64,000 nucleotides of DNA, taken from assembly GCA_028015205.1 (NCBI GenBank), contig JAPWFG010000026.1:1-64000 (forward strand), given 5' to 3'. The stretch is from Mytilisepta virgata. Lineage: Eukaryota > Mollusca > Bivalvia > Mytilida > Mytilidae. Below, in pieces: positions 46,301 to 57,827 of this stretch (within the stretch, counting starts at the first letter, position 1; every line of letters starts with the position of its first letter). Made by a program: the position numbers and the translations under genes. Below the pieces are notes generated by a model that ran no database searches, was not told where the DNA came from, and saw nothing but the letters and a program-made list of their open reading frames with translations.

Positions 46301-48385
46301 TATACAAATTCCCATCAGAGTGCCATATCTTAGGCCGTAAAAATTGCAAGTCTCTCCTTGGGTCTCAAAATACCTAGATGTATCGACATACAAGTCATCA
46401 GAAATTAATTATTATACCTCACTTTATATTATTAAAGGGAAATAATATACTTCTCAACATATTTTGGTCATTTATTGTCCAAAAATATACAAATTCCCAT
46501 CAGAGTGCGATATCTGAGGCCGTAAAAATTGCAAGTCTCTCCTTGGGTCTCAAAATACTTAGATGTATGGACATAAAAAGCATCAGAAATTAATTATTAT
46601 ACCTCACTATATATTAATAAAGGGAAATAATATACTTCTCAACATATTTTGGTCATTTATTGTCCAAAAATATACAAATTCCCATCAGAGTGCCATATCT
46701 TAGGCCGTAAAAATTGCAAGTCTCTCCTTGGGTCTCAAATTACCTAGATATATTGACTTAAAAAGCTTCAAAAATTAATTATTATACGTCACTATGTTTT
46801 AATAAAGGGAAATAATATACTTCTCAACATATTTTGGTCATTTATTGTTCAAAAATATTCCAAATCCAATCCGAGTTAAAAATCTTAGGCCGTAAAAATT
46901 GCAAGTCTCTCCTTGGGTCTCAAAATACTTAGATGTATGGACATAAAAAGCATCAGAAATTAATTATTATACCTCACTATATATTAATAAAGGGGAATAA
47001 TATACTTCTAAACATATTTTGGTCATTTATTGTTCAAAAATATTCCACATCCCATCCGAGTTAAAAATCTTAGGCCGTAAAAATTGCAAGTCTCTCCTTG
47101 GGTCTCAAAATACCTTGATGTATGGACATACAAGTCATCAGAAATTAATTATTATACCTCACTTTATATTATTAAAGGGAAATAATATACTTCTCAACAT
47201 ATTTTGGTCATTTATTGTCCAAAAATATACAAATTCCCATCAGAGTGCGATATCTTAGGCCATAAAAATTGCAAGTCTCTCCTTGGGTCTCAAAATACTT
47301 AGATGTATGGACATAAAAAGCATCAGAAATTAATTATTATACCTCACTATATATTAATAAAGGGAAATAATATACTTCTCAACATATTTTGGTCATTTAT
47401 TGTCCAAAAATATACAAATTCCCATCAGAGTGCCATATCTTAGGCCGTAAAAATTGCAAGTCTCTCCTTGGGTCTCAAATTACCTAGATATATTGACTTA
47501 AAAAGCTTCAAAAATTAATTATTATACCTCACTATGTTTTAATAAAGGGAAATAATATACTTCTCAACATATTTTGGTCATTTATTGTTCAAAAATATTC
47601 CAAATCCAATCCGAGTTAAAAATCTTAGGCCGTAAAAATTGCAAGTCTCTCCTTGGGTCTCAAAATACTTAGATGTATGGACATAAAAAGCATCAGAAAT
47701 TAATTATTATACCTCACTATATATTAATAAAGGGAAATAATATACTTCTCAACATATTTTGGTCATTTATTGTTCAAAAATATTCCAAATCCCATCCGAG
47801 TTAAAAATCTTAATTAGGCCGTAAAAATTGCAAGTCTCTCCTTGGGTCTCAAAATACTTAGATGTATGGACATAAAAAGCATCAGAAATTAATTATTATA
47901 CCTCACTATATATTAATAAAGGGAAATAATATACTTCTCAACATATTTTGGTTATTTATTGTCCAAAAATATTCCACATCCCATCCTAGTTACAAATCTT
48001 AGGCCGTAAAAATTGCAAGTCTCTCCTTGGGTCTCAAAATACCTAGATGTATGGACATACAAGGCATCAGAAATTAATTATTATACCTCACTTTATATTA
48101 TTAAAGGGAAATAATATACTTCTCAACATATTTTGGTCATTTATTGTCCAAAAATATACAAATTCCCATCAGAGTGCCATATCTTAGGCCGTAAAAATTG
48201 CAAGTCTCTCCTTGGGTCTCAAAATACCTAGATGTATGGACATACAAGTCATCAGAAATTAATTATTATACCTCACTTTATATTATTAAAGGGAAATAAT
48301 ATACTTCTCAACATATTTTGGTCATTTATTGTCAAAAAATATACAAATTCCCATCAGAGTTCCATATCTTAGGCCATAAAAATGT
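43360..48385 (+). repeat. 185-bp satellite, ~27 direct monomers with an 11-monomer higher-order repeat
   Basis: The motif CGTAAAAATTGCAAGTCTC recurs with exact 185-bp spacing (43561, 43746, 43931, 44116, 44301, 44486, 44671, 44856 ...). Variant monomers repeat in blocks of 11 (2,035 bp): about 44040-46074 matches 46075 onward almost perfectly, including private variants such as GTATCGACATACAAG (44345 and 46380). The second block holds one extra monomer and a 4-bp insertion (TAAT, near 47814). The 70-80-codon ORFs repeating here are by-products of the monomer. Confidence 0.95.
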
Positions 48386-49430
48386 CATACATGTTGATAT
48401 TTTGAAAATCAAAGGGAGACTTGCATTTTTTATGGCATTTTTTAAGAATTTTGATTCTGGTGGAATTTGGTATATATCTGGATGATAATTGACCAAAATA
48501 TGTTGAGAGGTATATGAATTCTCTTTATTAATACATAATCAGGTCTAATGATGAATTTCTGAAACCTTTCATGTCCAAACGTGTTGATATTTTGAAACTC
48601 AAGACGAGACTTCCATTATTTACGGCCTAAGAATTTTGAATCTGGTGGAATTTGGTATATATATATTTGGATGATAAATGACTAAAATATGTTGAGAAGT
48701 ATATGCATTCCCTTTATTAATACATAGTCAGGTATAATGATGAATTTCTGAAACATTTCATCTCCAAACATGTTTGATATTTTGAAACCCAAGGGGAGAC
48801 TTGCATTTTTTATGGCCTAAGAATTTTGATTCTGGTGGAATTTGGTATATGTTTGTATGATAAATGACCAAAATATGTTGAGAAGCATATGAATTCCCTT
48901 TATTAATATATAGTCGGGTATAATGATGAATTTCTGAAACATTTCATCTCCAAACATGTTGATATTTTGAAAATCAAGGCGACACTTGCATTTTTTATGG
49001 CCTAAGAATTGTAACTCTGGTGGAATTTGGTATATATCTGGATGATAAATGACCAAAATATGTTGAGGAGTACATAAATTCCCTTATTAATACATAGTCG
49101 GGTATAATGATGAATTTCTGAAACCATTCATCTCCAAACATGTTGATATTTTGAAAATTAAGGGGAGACTTGCATTTTTTACAGCCTAAGAATTTTGATT
49201 CTGGTGGAATTTGGTATATATTTGGATGATAATTGACCAAAATATGTTTAGAACTATATAAATTCCCTTTATTAATGCAAAGTCAGGTATAATGATGAAT
49301 TTCTGAAACATTTCATCTCCAAACATGTTTGATATTTTGAAACCCAAGGGGAGACTTGCATTTTTTATGGCCTAAGAATTTTGATTCTTGTGGAATTTGG
49401 TATATATTTTGATGATAAATGACCTAAACC
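48386..49430 (-). repeat. inverted arm of the 185-bp satellite, ~6 diverged monomers
   Basis: From about 48386 the monomer runs on the opposite strand: GACTTGCATTTTTTATGGCC, GATAAATGACCAAAATATGTTGAG and TTTCTGAAACATTTCATCTC are the reverse complements of the direct monomer's blocks. The period is about 184-187 bp (cores near 48421, 48611, 48804, 48987, 49171 and 49357). Divergence from the direct arm is much higher than within the direct arm. Confidence 0.9.
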
Positions 49431-50163
49431 CTCACATGTGCCCTGGTTTTGATGTGGCTTGAGGGCTTAAATCATGTTTTATGATATACTATATTGGTTG
49501 TATGTCTTATAGAAGTGATGACTAACAGGGGCTTTTACTGTATGTTGCTGAGCAATTCAGTATTGCATTTTCATTGTGGCTTTGAGCAAGTTATTATTTT
49601 TTTTCTTGTAGATTTTCACGACTTTTCATTGAATTTTATAAATCTAGACCTATTTTAATTCTACCATATTCCATACACCTGTTAATTTACGGCTTGGCTT
49701 ATCTTTAATTTTGCAGATCCCTCGGACAGCACCAACAGTCCCCCCCCCCAAAAAAAAATCCAAATAAATCTTGGAATTTGAACTGTTTATCACAAATTTG
49801 TAGGCTTCTCACTTCAAATGTTATATCGAAAACGGATTGTGGCAGCTTTAAAAAAAAACCAACAAAACAACGCCGCGATCCTGAGCGCCGATGTTTTGTT
49901 TTTCAAAGCTGCCACAAGCATATTTATAATTTATTTCATTCATTCATAAGTTAAGTAAGTTCTAATTCATTCAATTAATGTGTAAATGGTTTGTAGTCCT
50001 TTGTATATATGTTAAAATAACAGAATAGTTTGTGTTTCTAACTAGCTTGTGAATTTTACGACGACTTGCGAAATTTACAGTAAACAGCGTAAAATTTGAA
50101 AGACAAACCGGAAACCGGAAACGGAACTACCATTTTTTACGGACTTGTAAATTTTACGCTACA

Positions 50164-50412
50164 ACGATATTATATGTATTACAGAGTCAAAATTAGACAA
50201 CTCTATCAGTAGTGATGATATATGCATTGATAATTTTCTTAACCCTGCGCCTTTTCGCAGGGATAGGGACAATGGCAGAGGGGGGGGGGGGGGGGTATTT
50301 TACTGTATATTAGGAATAACCTTCTGGTTATTCGTCGCTCTGATTTAGAATTGCCAGAAATCGAATCTGTATGTGTCGAGTGTCATTCTGGTAATAGAAA
50401 ATTTTTACTTAT
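50164..50412 (+). pseudogene. LINE endonuclease, middle segment, frame-broken by a poly-G tract
   Basis: The segment reads D-I-I-C-I-T-E-S-K-L, then a 16-nt G run (50280-50295) in a glycine-rich position, then on a shifted frame ILLYIRNNLLVIRRSDLELP. The G-run length is out of phase with both sides, so slippage there broke the frame. Confidence 0.7.
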
Positions 50413-51873
50413 GTGTTTCTGTGTTTCTATAGACCACCTAATGCTAAGTCATCTGCTTGGGACCATTTAGAAAACTTATTCACAAATTGTATTGATTCTG
50501 ATATTGATAATGTAATTTTGTTGGGAGATATTAATGTAGATTTAATAACTGTAAGTAATAACCATAGATTATCTAGAGTTTGTGAAAGACTTGGATTATC
50601 AAATGTTGTGTCAGAACCTACGAGGATTACCCCCACTTCCTCCACCCTTATAGATCCTATTTTTGTGAATAATTTAGGCATTGTTAGAGATAGATATGTT
50701 TTGACAAATTTTTGTAGTGACCATTGTCCAGTTGTTATAGAATTGAATTTTACTACTCCCCGTGAAAAATCTTACACGAAAACTGTATATGATTATGATT
50801 CAGGTGATTATGAAGCTATTAAACAGCACTTGCAAGATTTTGATTGGGAGGGTAAATTTGATGACGTAGAAGATGTTGATCTGATTAATGATATTATCAA
50901 TGGGGAGATTACGCATGCTTTAGAGATATTTGTCCCACAAAAGACCATTCGCATTCGTCCAAAAGACAAACCCTGGATTAGTAATGATATAAAATGTAAA
51001 ATGAGGAAAAGGAATCGTCTACACAAAAAAGTCAAAACTAGAAATCTTGCAAGTGACTGGCAAAACTTTAGGCATATCAGAAATGAAATAATTGATATGA
51101 TAAGAGACGCAAAAAAGATGTATATCACTAACTTACAAAATTCACTGGTTGACAAATCTATACCCCCGGGAAAATGGTGGCGTATTGCCAAGGGTGTTAC
51201 AAAATTTAAAAATGCAAATATTACAAAAAGCCCTATTAAGGCTAATGGGGACATTTTTTATCACCCCGTAGATAAAGCTCGAGTTATTAATGATTATTTT
51301 GTTTCTGTGTCAACTCTGGAGACAGAATCCAATCTACCTGATGTTCCTCCACTTGCGCCGTGTGAGTTCTCGGATATTGTTGTCACTGAACAGGAGGTAA
51401 CCGATCAGTTCGAAACATTAAATACTTCTGAACCAGGTGGTCCGGATAATTTACCACCAAAACTGTTGAGAGCAATTTTCCAGCCATTGGTACAGCCCCT
51501 TACTATTCTATTTAATAAAAGTTTATATTATGGTATTGTGCCTAGTGGCTGGAAAATGGCTAATGTAACAGCCATATACAAAGGGAAGGGCGGTAGTGAA
51601 AATGCTTGCAACTATAGACCAATATCTGTTACAAATTGCTTCAGTAAGATGTCGGAAAAAATAGTTTTCAAATATCTTCATAACTACATTCGCCAAAATA
51701 ATATATTGACAGATAATCAATCTGGCTTTCGTCAAAAAGATTCAACTGTAAATCAGTTATTACTTATATACGATGATATCATGAAGAATTTGGATATAGG
51801 AAAAGACGTTCGTTTTATATTTTGTGATGTTTCTAAGGCATTTGACCGAGTATGGCATTCTGGTCTTCTATAA
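50413..51873 (+). pseudogene. LINE ORF2: endonuclease C-part and reverse transcriptase N-part
   Basis: The open frame begins after an 8-bp tandem duplication (GTGTTTCTGTGTTTCT, 50413-50428) that shifts it from the upstream frame. It contains FYRPPNAKSS, LLGDINVDL and SDHCPVVIEL (endonuclease blocks), then the RT region with NYRPISVTNCFSKMSEKIV, QSGFR and FCDVSKAFDRVWHSGLL. A one-base deletion near 51873 (CTATAAAACTG) ends the frame. The GTG at 50413 is not a start codon. Confidence 0.85.
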
Positions 51874-52664
51874 AACTGAGAAAATATGGAATTAAGGACA
51901 GATTGCTTAACTGGTTTCGTAATTACCTTTCTGATAGAAAACAACGTATATGCATGGATGGATACAATTCAATGTGGAAATCGATAAATGCAGGAGTTCC
52001 TCAGGGATCTATTTTAGGACCTTACCTGTTTCTTTTGTTTGTCAATGATATAGTAGACGTTGTCACTAATAAAATAAAACTATTTGCAGATGATAAATCA
52101 CTCTACTGTATCGTTGACAACCAGGAAACAGCTGCAGAATCTCTCAACTCTGATCTTGATAGCTTATATTCATGGTCAACTGACTGGGGGGTTACATTTA
52201 ACTCTAATAAGACAAAATCCATGCTATTTACCAGAAAGCAACATGTTGATATTCCAACCTTATATATGAATGATATTGCTTTAGAAAATACTGTAGAGCA
52301 CAAACATTTAGGGTTGAATTTTAATCCAAAGGGTACATGGAAAGACCACATTAATGATATCTACTCTAAAGCCTGCACTCGGTTGAATGTCTTACGAATG
52401 CTTAAGTATAATCTTGATAGAAATTCTCTCGAAAAACTTTATTTTGGGTTCATTAGACTAATCCTAGAATATGGAAATATAGTATGGGATAATTGCACTA
52501 ATCAGGAATCAGATTTAATTGAATCTGTGCAATATGAGGCCGCTAGAATAGTGACTGGTATGCGACGAGGCAAATCCAGATTAAAACTATATAATGAACT
52601 GGGATGGGACTCACTCAGGGAGAGACGCAAAAAAGAAAAATCATTTTTGAGTATAAATCCCTGA
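51852..52664 (+). pseudogene. LINE ORF2: reverse transcriptase catalytic part
   Basis: Continues the RT in the next frame: GVPQGSILGPYLFLLFVNDI, then LFADDKSL with the FADD catalytic motif, and NSNKTKSMLFTRK. A one-base loss in an A-rich run near 52630 moves the frame again. Confidence 0.85.
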
Positions 52665-53230
52665 ATGGATATCTTCCCAGTTATATTTCTGAACATATCA
52701 CATCATTTATAAATACCGAGGAAAATTATCCTCTCCGCAATCAGAGATTCTTTAACATTCCTAGGTCCAATACTCAATCATACAAGAATAGCTTTTTTCC
52801 GAGTGCAATGGACATATGGAACAATTTGGATCGTGAAGTACGAAATGCGACGTCCCTGTATATGTTAAAGAAAAGTTTAAATAATGTCAGAAAGCCTCCC
52901 AGTCATTATAGTCAACGTAAGTATAATATAATCTACTGTCAACTTCGTAACGAAGTTAGCGATTTAAACCATCACCTTTTTCGGTCACACTTGTCTGAGA
53001 GCTCACGCTGTGCCTGTGGAAACGACACTGAGGATAATTATCATTATTTTTTCACTTGTCCACTTTATACAAGAGAACGTGTACACTTATTTCATGATCT
53101 TGATAACTATCTGCTACAACTGGATCTTGATTTTCTTTTGTATGGTTCGGGTGATCTGTCTCCAGGGGAAAGCGAACACGTAGTAAATACCGTGTTACGG
53201 TATATAGCTGATACCAAAAGATTCCAATGA
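52604..53230 (+). pseudogene. LINE ORF2: C-terminal domain
   Basis: Thumb/C-terminal region: FEYKSLNGYLPSYI, then a Cys/His cluster CACGNDTEDNYHYFFTCPLY (C-x-C...H...C), as in the zinc-binding tails of many LINEs. It ends with TGA at 53228-53230. No RNase H domain follows. Confidence 0.85.
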
Positions 53231-54112
53231 TTATTATTTTTTATTATTATTATTTTTGTAACAGATGCACAGGTATATTAGTGTATGTTATAATCTTGTA
53301 AACTTTGTTAATTTTTGTGGAATGGCTGTCCCTAGATCTTCAAGTTGCTACTCCTGCTACCCATTTCTATCTTTTTTTCCCCCTTATTATCTGTTTTCAA
53401 TCAATTTGTTTTCTTGAGTGTTAGCTAAATTCATGTATTTTTTTTTCTTTGAGATAATTTTGCACTTTTTTCCTATTTAATTTAAACATATCTATTATGT
53501 TTCATATTTTGATAACATTTTTTTTATTGCAAAACATGACCCTATATACAAACATATGATAAGACTAAATTGATATTTGGTGGAATATATGCTTAAAGTC
53601 AATGTAATACAAAATGATATATCAAGTTTGCTTTAATTCAACATTACTTTTTTCCTTTTTGTACAAGTACTCCACATCGATTTATAATGTACATATCATA
53701 ATTATATTTTAATTTAACTTTAAAATTGTAAAGTTCTAGAAATGCTATAGGTAGATTGTAGTGTTGTCCTCTTATACTGTATACATGTAGCCTATGTTTT
53801 GTTATATTTCCATCTTGTTTCGGGATAGGATCTATATAGGCATTGCCTGTTATCCAATCCCTTTGATATATTATCAATAAAATATTTGAAATCAAATGAA
53901 AGATATGACTAGCATGTACCCGTATGACACCAAGATATGACTTACATATATACGTATCTAAACAAGGGATTAATTACATGTACATATACGCTAACAAGAT
54001 ATGATTAACATGTAGATGTATTATCTATAGTTGGTGTCTCAAGAGAGATAACTAAGGGTTAACACAATGGCGATTTAACAACAATTAAGATTTCTTTTTG
54101 AAAATAATATGT

Positions 54113-54128
54113 GGCTCTGAAAAGAGCC
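54113..54128 (-). terminator. histone-type mRNA 3' stem-loop, gene 3
   Basis: On the minus strand, GGCTCTTTTCAGAGCC then ACATATTATTTTCAAAAAGA: canonical stem, UUUC loop and purine-rich downstream element, as after gene 1. Confidence 0.88.
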
Positions 54129-54242
54129 TTCTTCCAGTCATGCTGGTTGTTTTCTGAACACCTACACTCCTCCTCTATCCGCCTGGACAAGGAATTTAAA
54201 GAAGATCTCGTACATGAAGACAATGATCGCTTTTGTTGGTTC

Positions 54243-54521
54243 TCATTCTTGTACTTTCAATTGTTTTTGGAGTCGTGCAACTTCTCTCGCCTGTCTGACG
54301 GCATATTCGTAGAACATGTTTCTGGTACCTTCTGTAGTAGCTAATTGTAAACGGAGTGTGCAGCGGAAACTCTTCATGTCGTCTCGTTTGGCTTTGTCAT
54401 ATCTGATCTGTAGCATATCTAGACGTCTGGTGATCATTTTGATCTGTTCACATGACTTACGGAATTTGTATTCGGCACTGTACAGCGCCAGTCTCGGATC
54501 TTGAGATTTTTTATCAGACAT
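54243..54521 (-). CDS. 92-residue basic helical protein with histone-type mRNA 3' end, gene 3 (type A)
   Basis: Closest to gene 1: the 92 residues differ at only three positions I can see (L20F, G48D and S78R). ATG start at 54521, single exon, same TATA-like box (54590-54579) and leader. It is head-to-head with gene 4; without the intervening LINE the spacing would be about 1.1 kb, as in the first pair. Family and function are unrecognised, as for gene 1. Confidence 0.85.
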   Translation of the reverse strand: MSDKKSQDPRLALYSAEYKFRKSCEQIKMITRRLDMLQIRYDKAKRDDMKSFRCTLRLQLATTEGTRNMFYEYAVRQAREVARLQKQLKVQE

Positions 54522-54578
54522 AATTTTACAGATTACTGTGTAACACTATAAACAGTTATTGTTGAAATTTGCCTTGCT

Positions 54579-54590
54579 CTATAATTTATA
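54579..54590 (-). promoter_or_regulatory. TATA-like box, gene 3
   Basis: TATAAATTATAG, same sequence and spacing to the ATG as in gene 1. Confidence 0.62.
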
Positions 54591-54667
54591 CAAATTTTAT
54601 TTTACTCCTTGTCAAAGCTTTAGATTGTGACATGTGGTTGACACCGTGTGAACATGTATCATTTCAG

Positions 54668-54710
54668 TATCATCAGTATTGAATGTCATTGGAAAATTAT
54701 TGGGCGTTCC
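54668..54710 (-). promoter_or_regulatory. conserved distal promoter element, gene 3
   Basis: GGAACGCCCAATAATTTTCC then AATGACATTCAATACTGATG on the minus strand, matching the element of gene 1. Confidence 0.52.
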
Positions 54711-55557
54711 GTCGTTCATTATTAAATCTATATACGCCACAAACTTACTTATTAATTAAGTCCAAAATTAATTAATTAGTAAAATTTTCTTAACGGCAGC
54801 TTGATTAGTACGTAAATGACATAGGTAAAAATATATGGATAATTAATTAATTAATCAAGTTTGTTTATTGATTTGTTTATCTGTTTATTTGTTTCATAAT
54901 ATACTTTTGGGTTTTTCCTTTATATCTGTTATTGATATAATTCATAAGTGTATGTATATGTATTGTATTTAACCGCCAGAACCAAACTTTTACAAATAAT
55001 AATTACTCATTTATTCCTTCCATTTCTTCTTTGTTTTGTTTCTTCTTTATTTATTTATTTCAATGTTATATTCATTTACAGTAATACTTAAAAATGTGAA
55101 GTTTTATTTATAAAATAACTTAATCACCCGTTTTATTTCGGCGTAAAATATAATCTTCATGAGCCTAAACATGTTGATGTTAGCAGGGAAACATCTTGTC
55201 GTGAGGTCTAACATGCTGAAAATCCGACTCGGCAATATAACAATAAAATGAAAAAAAGAAAAACGCAGGATTAGCTATCAAACAAATAAACAAATAAACC
55301 AATAAAATAAAATAAAATCTGATTGATTAATTGATTTATAAATGTCCCCCATTGTCAGATTAATTAGTAAGTTAAAGAAACTCTTCAATGACGTGTATAG
55401 AAATATACAGATATATGAACGGTGGGACGCCCAAATATTTTCCGAATACGAATACTTTATTCTCATAAACATACATGTTATAGAGAAATTACATACAACA
55501 TAAATACAAAATATACAGTGCATGCGTAAACAATAATGTGACAAATCAATACACAAT

Positions 55558-56700
55558 CTAACCAGGAGGGGCGACCTTTGATAAAACAATTTTAATCAAT
55601 TTGGCTAAATTTTCTAATACTGTAAGATCAGATGAATTGAACAACTTATGAAATTTTATAGAGTTATAATTTTGTTGACAATAATCCGGCAGAAATTTCT
55701 TACGTTCCACCTTAAAAGCTTTACATGTAAAAATATAATGATACTCATCGCCAATTTCGCGTGAGTCACAATTGGGACACATTCTCTCGTTTCTAGGAGT
55801 ATTGTTCCATCTCCCCGTTTCTATGGGTAAACGATGGCTACCACATCTAAATTTGCACAAAGAAAATAATAATTATGATGGTAAAACTGTAAGATATTTT
55901 TCCATACAAAAATCTGTTTTGAACATCCTATAGCATATTGTTTTTGAAGAATTGAAAATATCTGAGAACCATTCTTGTTTATACTGATCCTTCAATTTTA
56001 ATTTACAGTTTACAATCCATTCAGTAGGATAAAAGTCTTGAGACATCCATACATTTGATAATCCACAATTATTAAGAATACCTTTAATGAATGTCAGCCA
56101 TTTACTCTCAAAGCCATAATTATTATAATTAACAAAGAGTAATTTATATAAAATTGAAGAGAACTTTTCCTCCTCTCCATTTACGATTCGACACCAAAAT
56201 TTTATCATTCTCACTTTAATTGATAATGAAATAGGAAATCTCCCAAGTTCACCTTACACTATATTATTTGGTGTCGTTTGTTTTAAATTCAAAATAATCT
56301 TGCAAAATCGTAGATGAAATCCTTCTAAAATATCAAGTTTTTCGAAACCCCATATTTCTGACCCATACAGTAGAATTGGCAAAATGGCTTTGTCAAACAT
56401 ATCTAATTGACATTCAATTGACAAGTTATGTCTGCGACATTTCTGTAAGAGACTAAACATTGCCTTAGTTGCTTGTTGTTTCAAATATTTTCTAGTTGAG
56501 AAAAAACCTCCGCTTCTAGCAAAAAATACGCCTAGATACTTGTAATCTTTAAGAATTTCAATTTCTTTATTATTCAAATAAAATTTTTCATTCTTCGGAA
56601 TTCTATCTTTAGAAAAAAAAAGAATTTTTGTCTTGTCAACGTTTATTTTGAGCTTCCATTGATCGCAATATGTTGCAAAAGTATTCAACATCTGTTGCAA
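55558..56700 (-). pseudogene. LINE ORF2: C-terminal third, with two in-frame stops
   Basis: It begins with QQMLNTFATYCDQWKLKI and continues through FFSKDRIPKNEKFYLNNKEI. TAA codons interrupt the same frame near 56254 and 55873. The end carries CPNCDSREIGDEYHYIFTC, a CxxC...H...C zinc-binding motif typical of L1-group ORF2 C-termini. A one-base deletion near 56735 separates it from the catalytic part. Confidence 0.85.
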
Positions 56701-57827
56701 GCCCTTGCTTGTCTCAGATAATAAAATTTATCATCTGCATATAAAAACAATAATATTTTGATATAAATCATCAATTCAGATTCCGCATCACGACTAATTG
56801 ATTCAAGTCCAGTAAGGTTATGTTCTTCCAAATATGTTTGGAGATCATTTAAGTATAATGAAAATAACATAGGTGATAAATTCTCTCCCTGTCTGACTCC
56901 CATTTCACATTTAAAGAATTCCCAGGAATTATTATTATGTCTGATGCAAGATTTGACTTCGTCATACATATTTTGTATGATCCGGAGAAATTTCCCCGTT
57001 ATATTGTTTGTAAATAGTTTTAAAAATAGTGAATTTCTGTGAACGAAATCAAAGGCTTTTTCAAAATCGATTAAAGCGCAGTGGAGTTTTTTCTTTTTAA
57101 CATTTAATAACTCGAATAAGGCATATAATGAGAAAATATGATCATTCGTAGAATATCCACTTCTAAATCCAGCTTGATTCTCATTTAAAAGAAAATTCTC
57201 GTTAATGAAATTATTCAATCTAAAGTTTAAAATGGAAGTGTAAATTTTCCCTAAGCATGATAATAATGTTACAGGCCTATAATTTTTAGGCTCAAGTTTA
57301 TCTCCTTTATTCTTATATATAGGAATAATTATACCCTTTAACCACTCTTCAGGTACAATTCCAGAATCAAAAACAAGATTGAATAACATAACAAAAGTTT
57401 CACTCATTGTGCTAAAAGAGGCTGATATATATTCATTTATAATATTGTCATCGCCAGAGGCTTTGTTATTTTTAGCAGCTCGTATGGCTTTGCTAATTTC
57501 TTCCTTTGTAATAATACCATTAAATAATTCGCTATTTTCAGCGTTAACATCATTAGGTATATTATAATTATTCGTCTCATCAAACTTGTTTGTGTTTAAA
57601 TCTTTAAAGAAATTAAACAATACGTCTAATGAAATATTCGTGTTTTCCTTTCTATCAGATCGGAACAATTTCCAAAAATCCTTAGGATTTTTCAATCTCA
57701 TATTTTTCATTTTACATCGCATTTCTCTATTAAACTTAACTATGTTCTCATCCATAGTTCGCTTATAATATAATTCAGCCACTTTTAGTCTTGTTTTAAA
57801 AAGATTTGACCCATGTTTTTTATACAT
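56685..57827 (-). pseudogene. LINE ORF2: reverse transcriptase
   Basis: RT blocks in order: NYRPVTLLSCLGKIYTSI, NQAGFRSGYSTNDHIFSL, CALIDFEKAFDFVHR, GVRQGENLSPMLFSLYLND and FLYADDKF with the YADD catalytic motif, after which the frame is lost. The upstream frame joins the endonuclease segment after a frameshift near 57840. Confidence 0.88.

Larger units (their letters stand above)
41505..50163. mobile_element. 8.66-kb terminal-inverted-repeat element carrying a satellite array
   Basis: The left end TGTATCGTAAAAATCGCAAG continues TTCCGTAAAAAATG. The right end, read in reverse, gives TGTAGCGTAAAATTTACAAG then TCCGTAAAAAATGG: about 28 of 33 positions match. ACGA (or ACGAT) flanks both ends (41501-41504 and 50164-50167), and its removal restores the LINE reading frame. 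No transposase ORF is visible, so it is non-autonomous. The superfamily is undetermined. The interior is 41538-42750 unique AT-rich sequence, a ~390-bp direct duplication (about 42760-43150 / 43150-43370), satellite arrays (43360-49430), then 49431-50163 unique sequence with a hairpin at 49839-49920. Confidence 0.8.
50164..53893 (+). mobile_element. CR1-like LINE, 3' part
   Basis: It continues the LINE begun before 41505: rest of the endonuclease, reverse transcriptase, C-terminal cysteine/histidine domain, then an AT-rich 3' UTR ending near ATCAATAAAATATTTGAAAT (about 53893). It abuts the left edge of the second 92-residue gene cassette. Several frameshifts make it inactive. The clade is tentative (APE-type, N-terminal 2A-like motif, no RNase H seen). 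Confidence 0.8.

Noticed and set aside
43689..47258. Repeated 71-79-codon ORFs in the satellite
   Set aside because: They recur only because the monomer recurs, start at variant sites, and have no codon or motif support.
43360..48385. CRISPR-like regular repeats
   Set aside because: The whole 185-bp unit is repeated with no unique spacers; it is a satellite in an animal genome.
50808..51254. 148-codon antisense ORF in the LINE
   Set aside because: Shadow of the reverse transcriptase frame.
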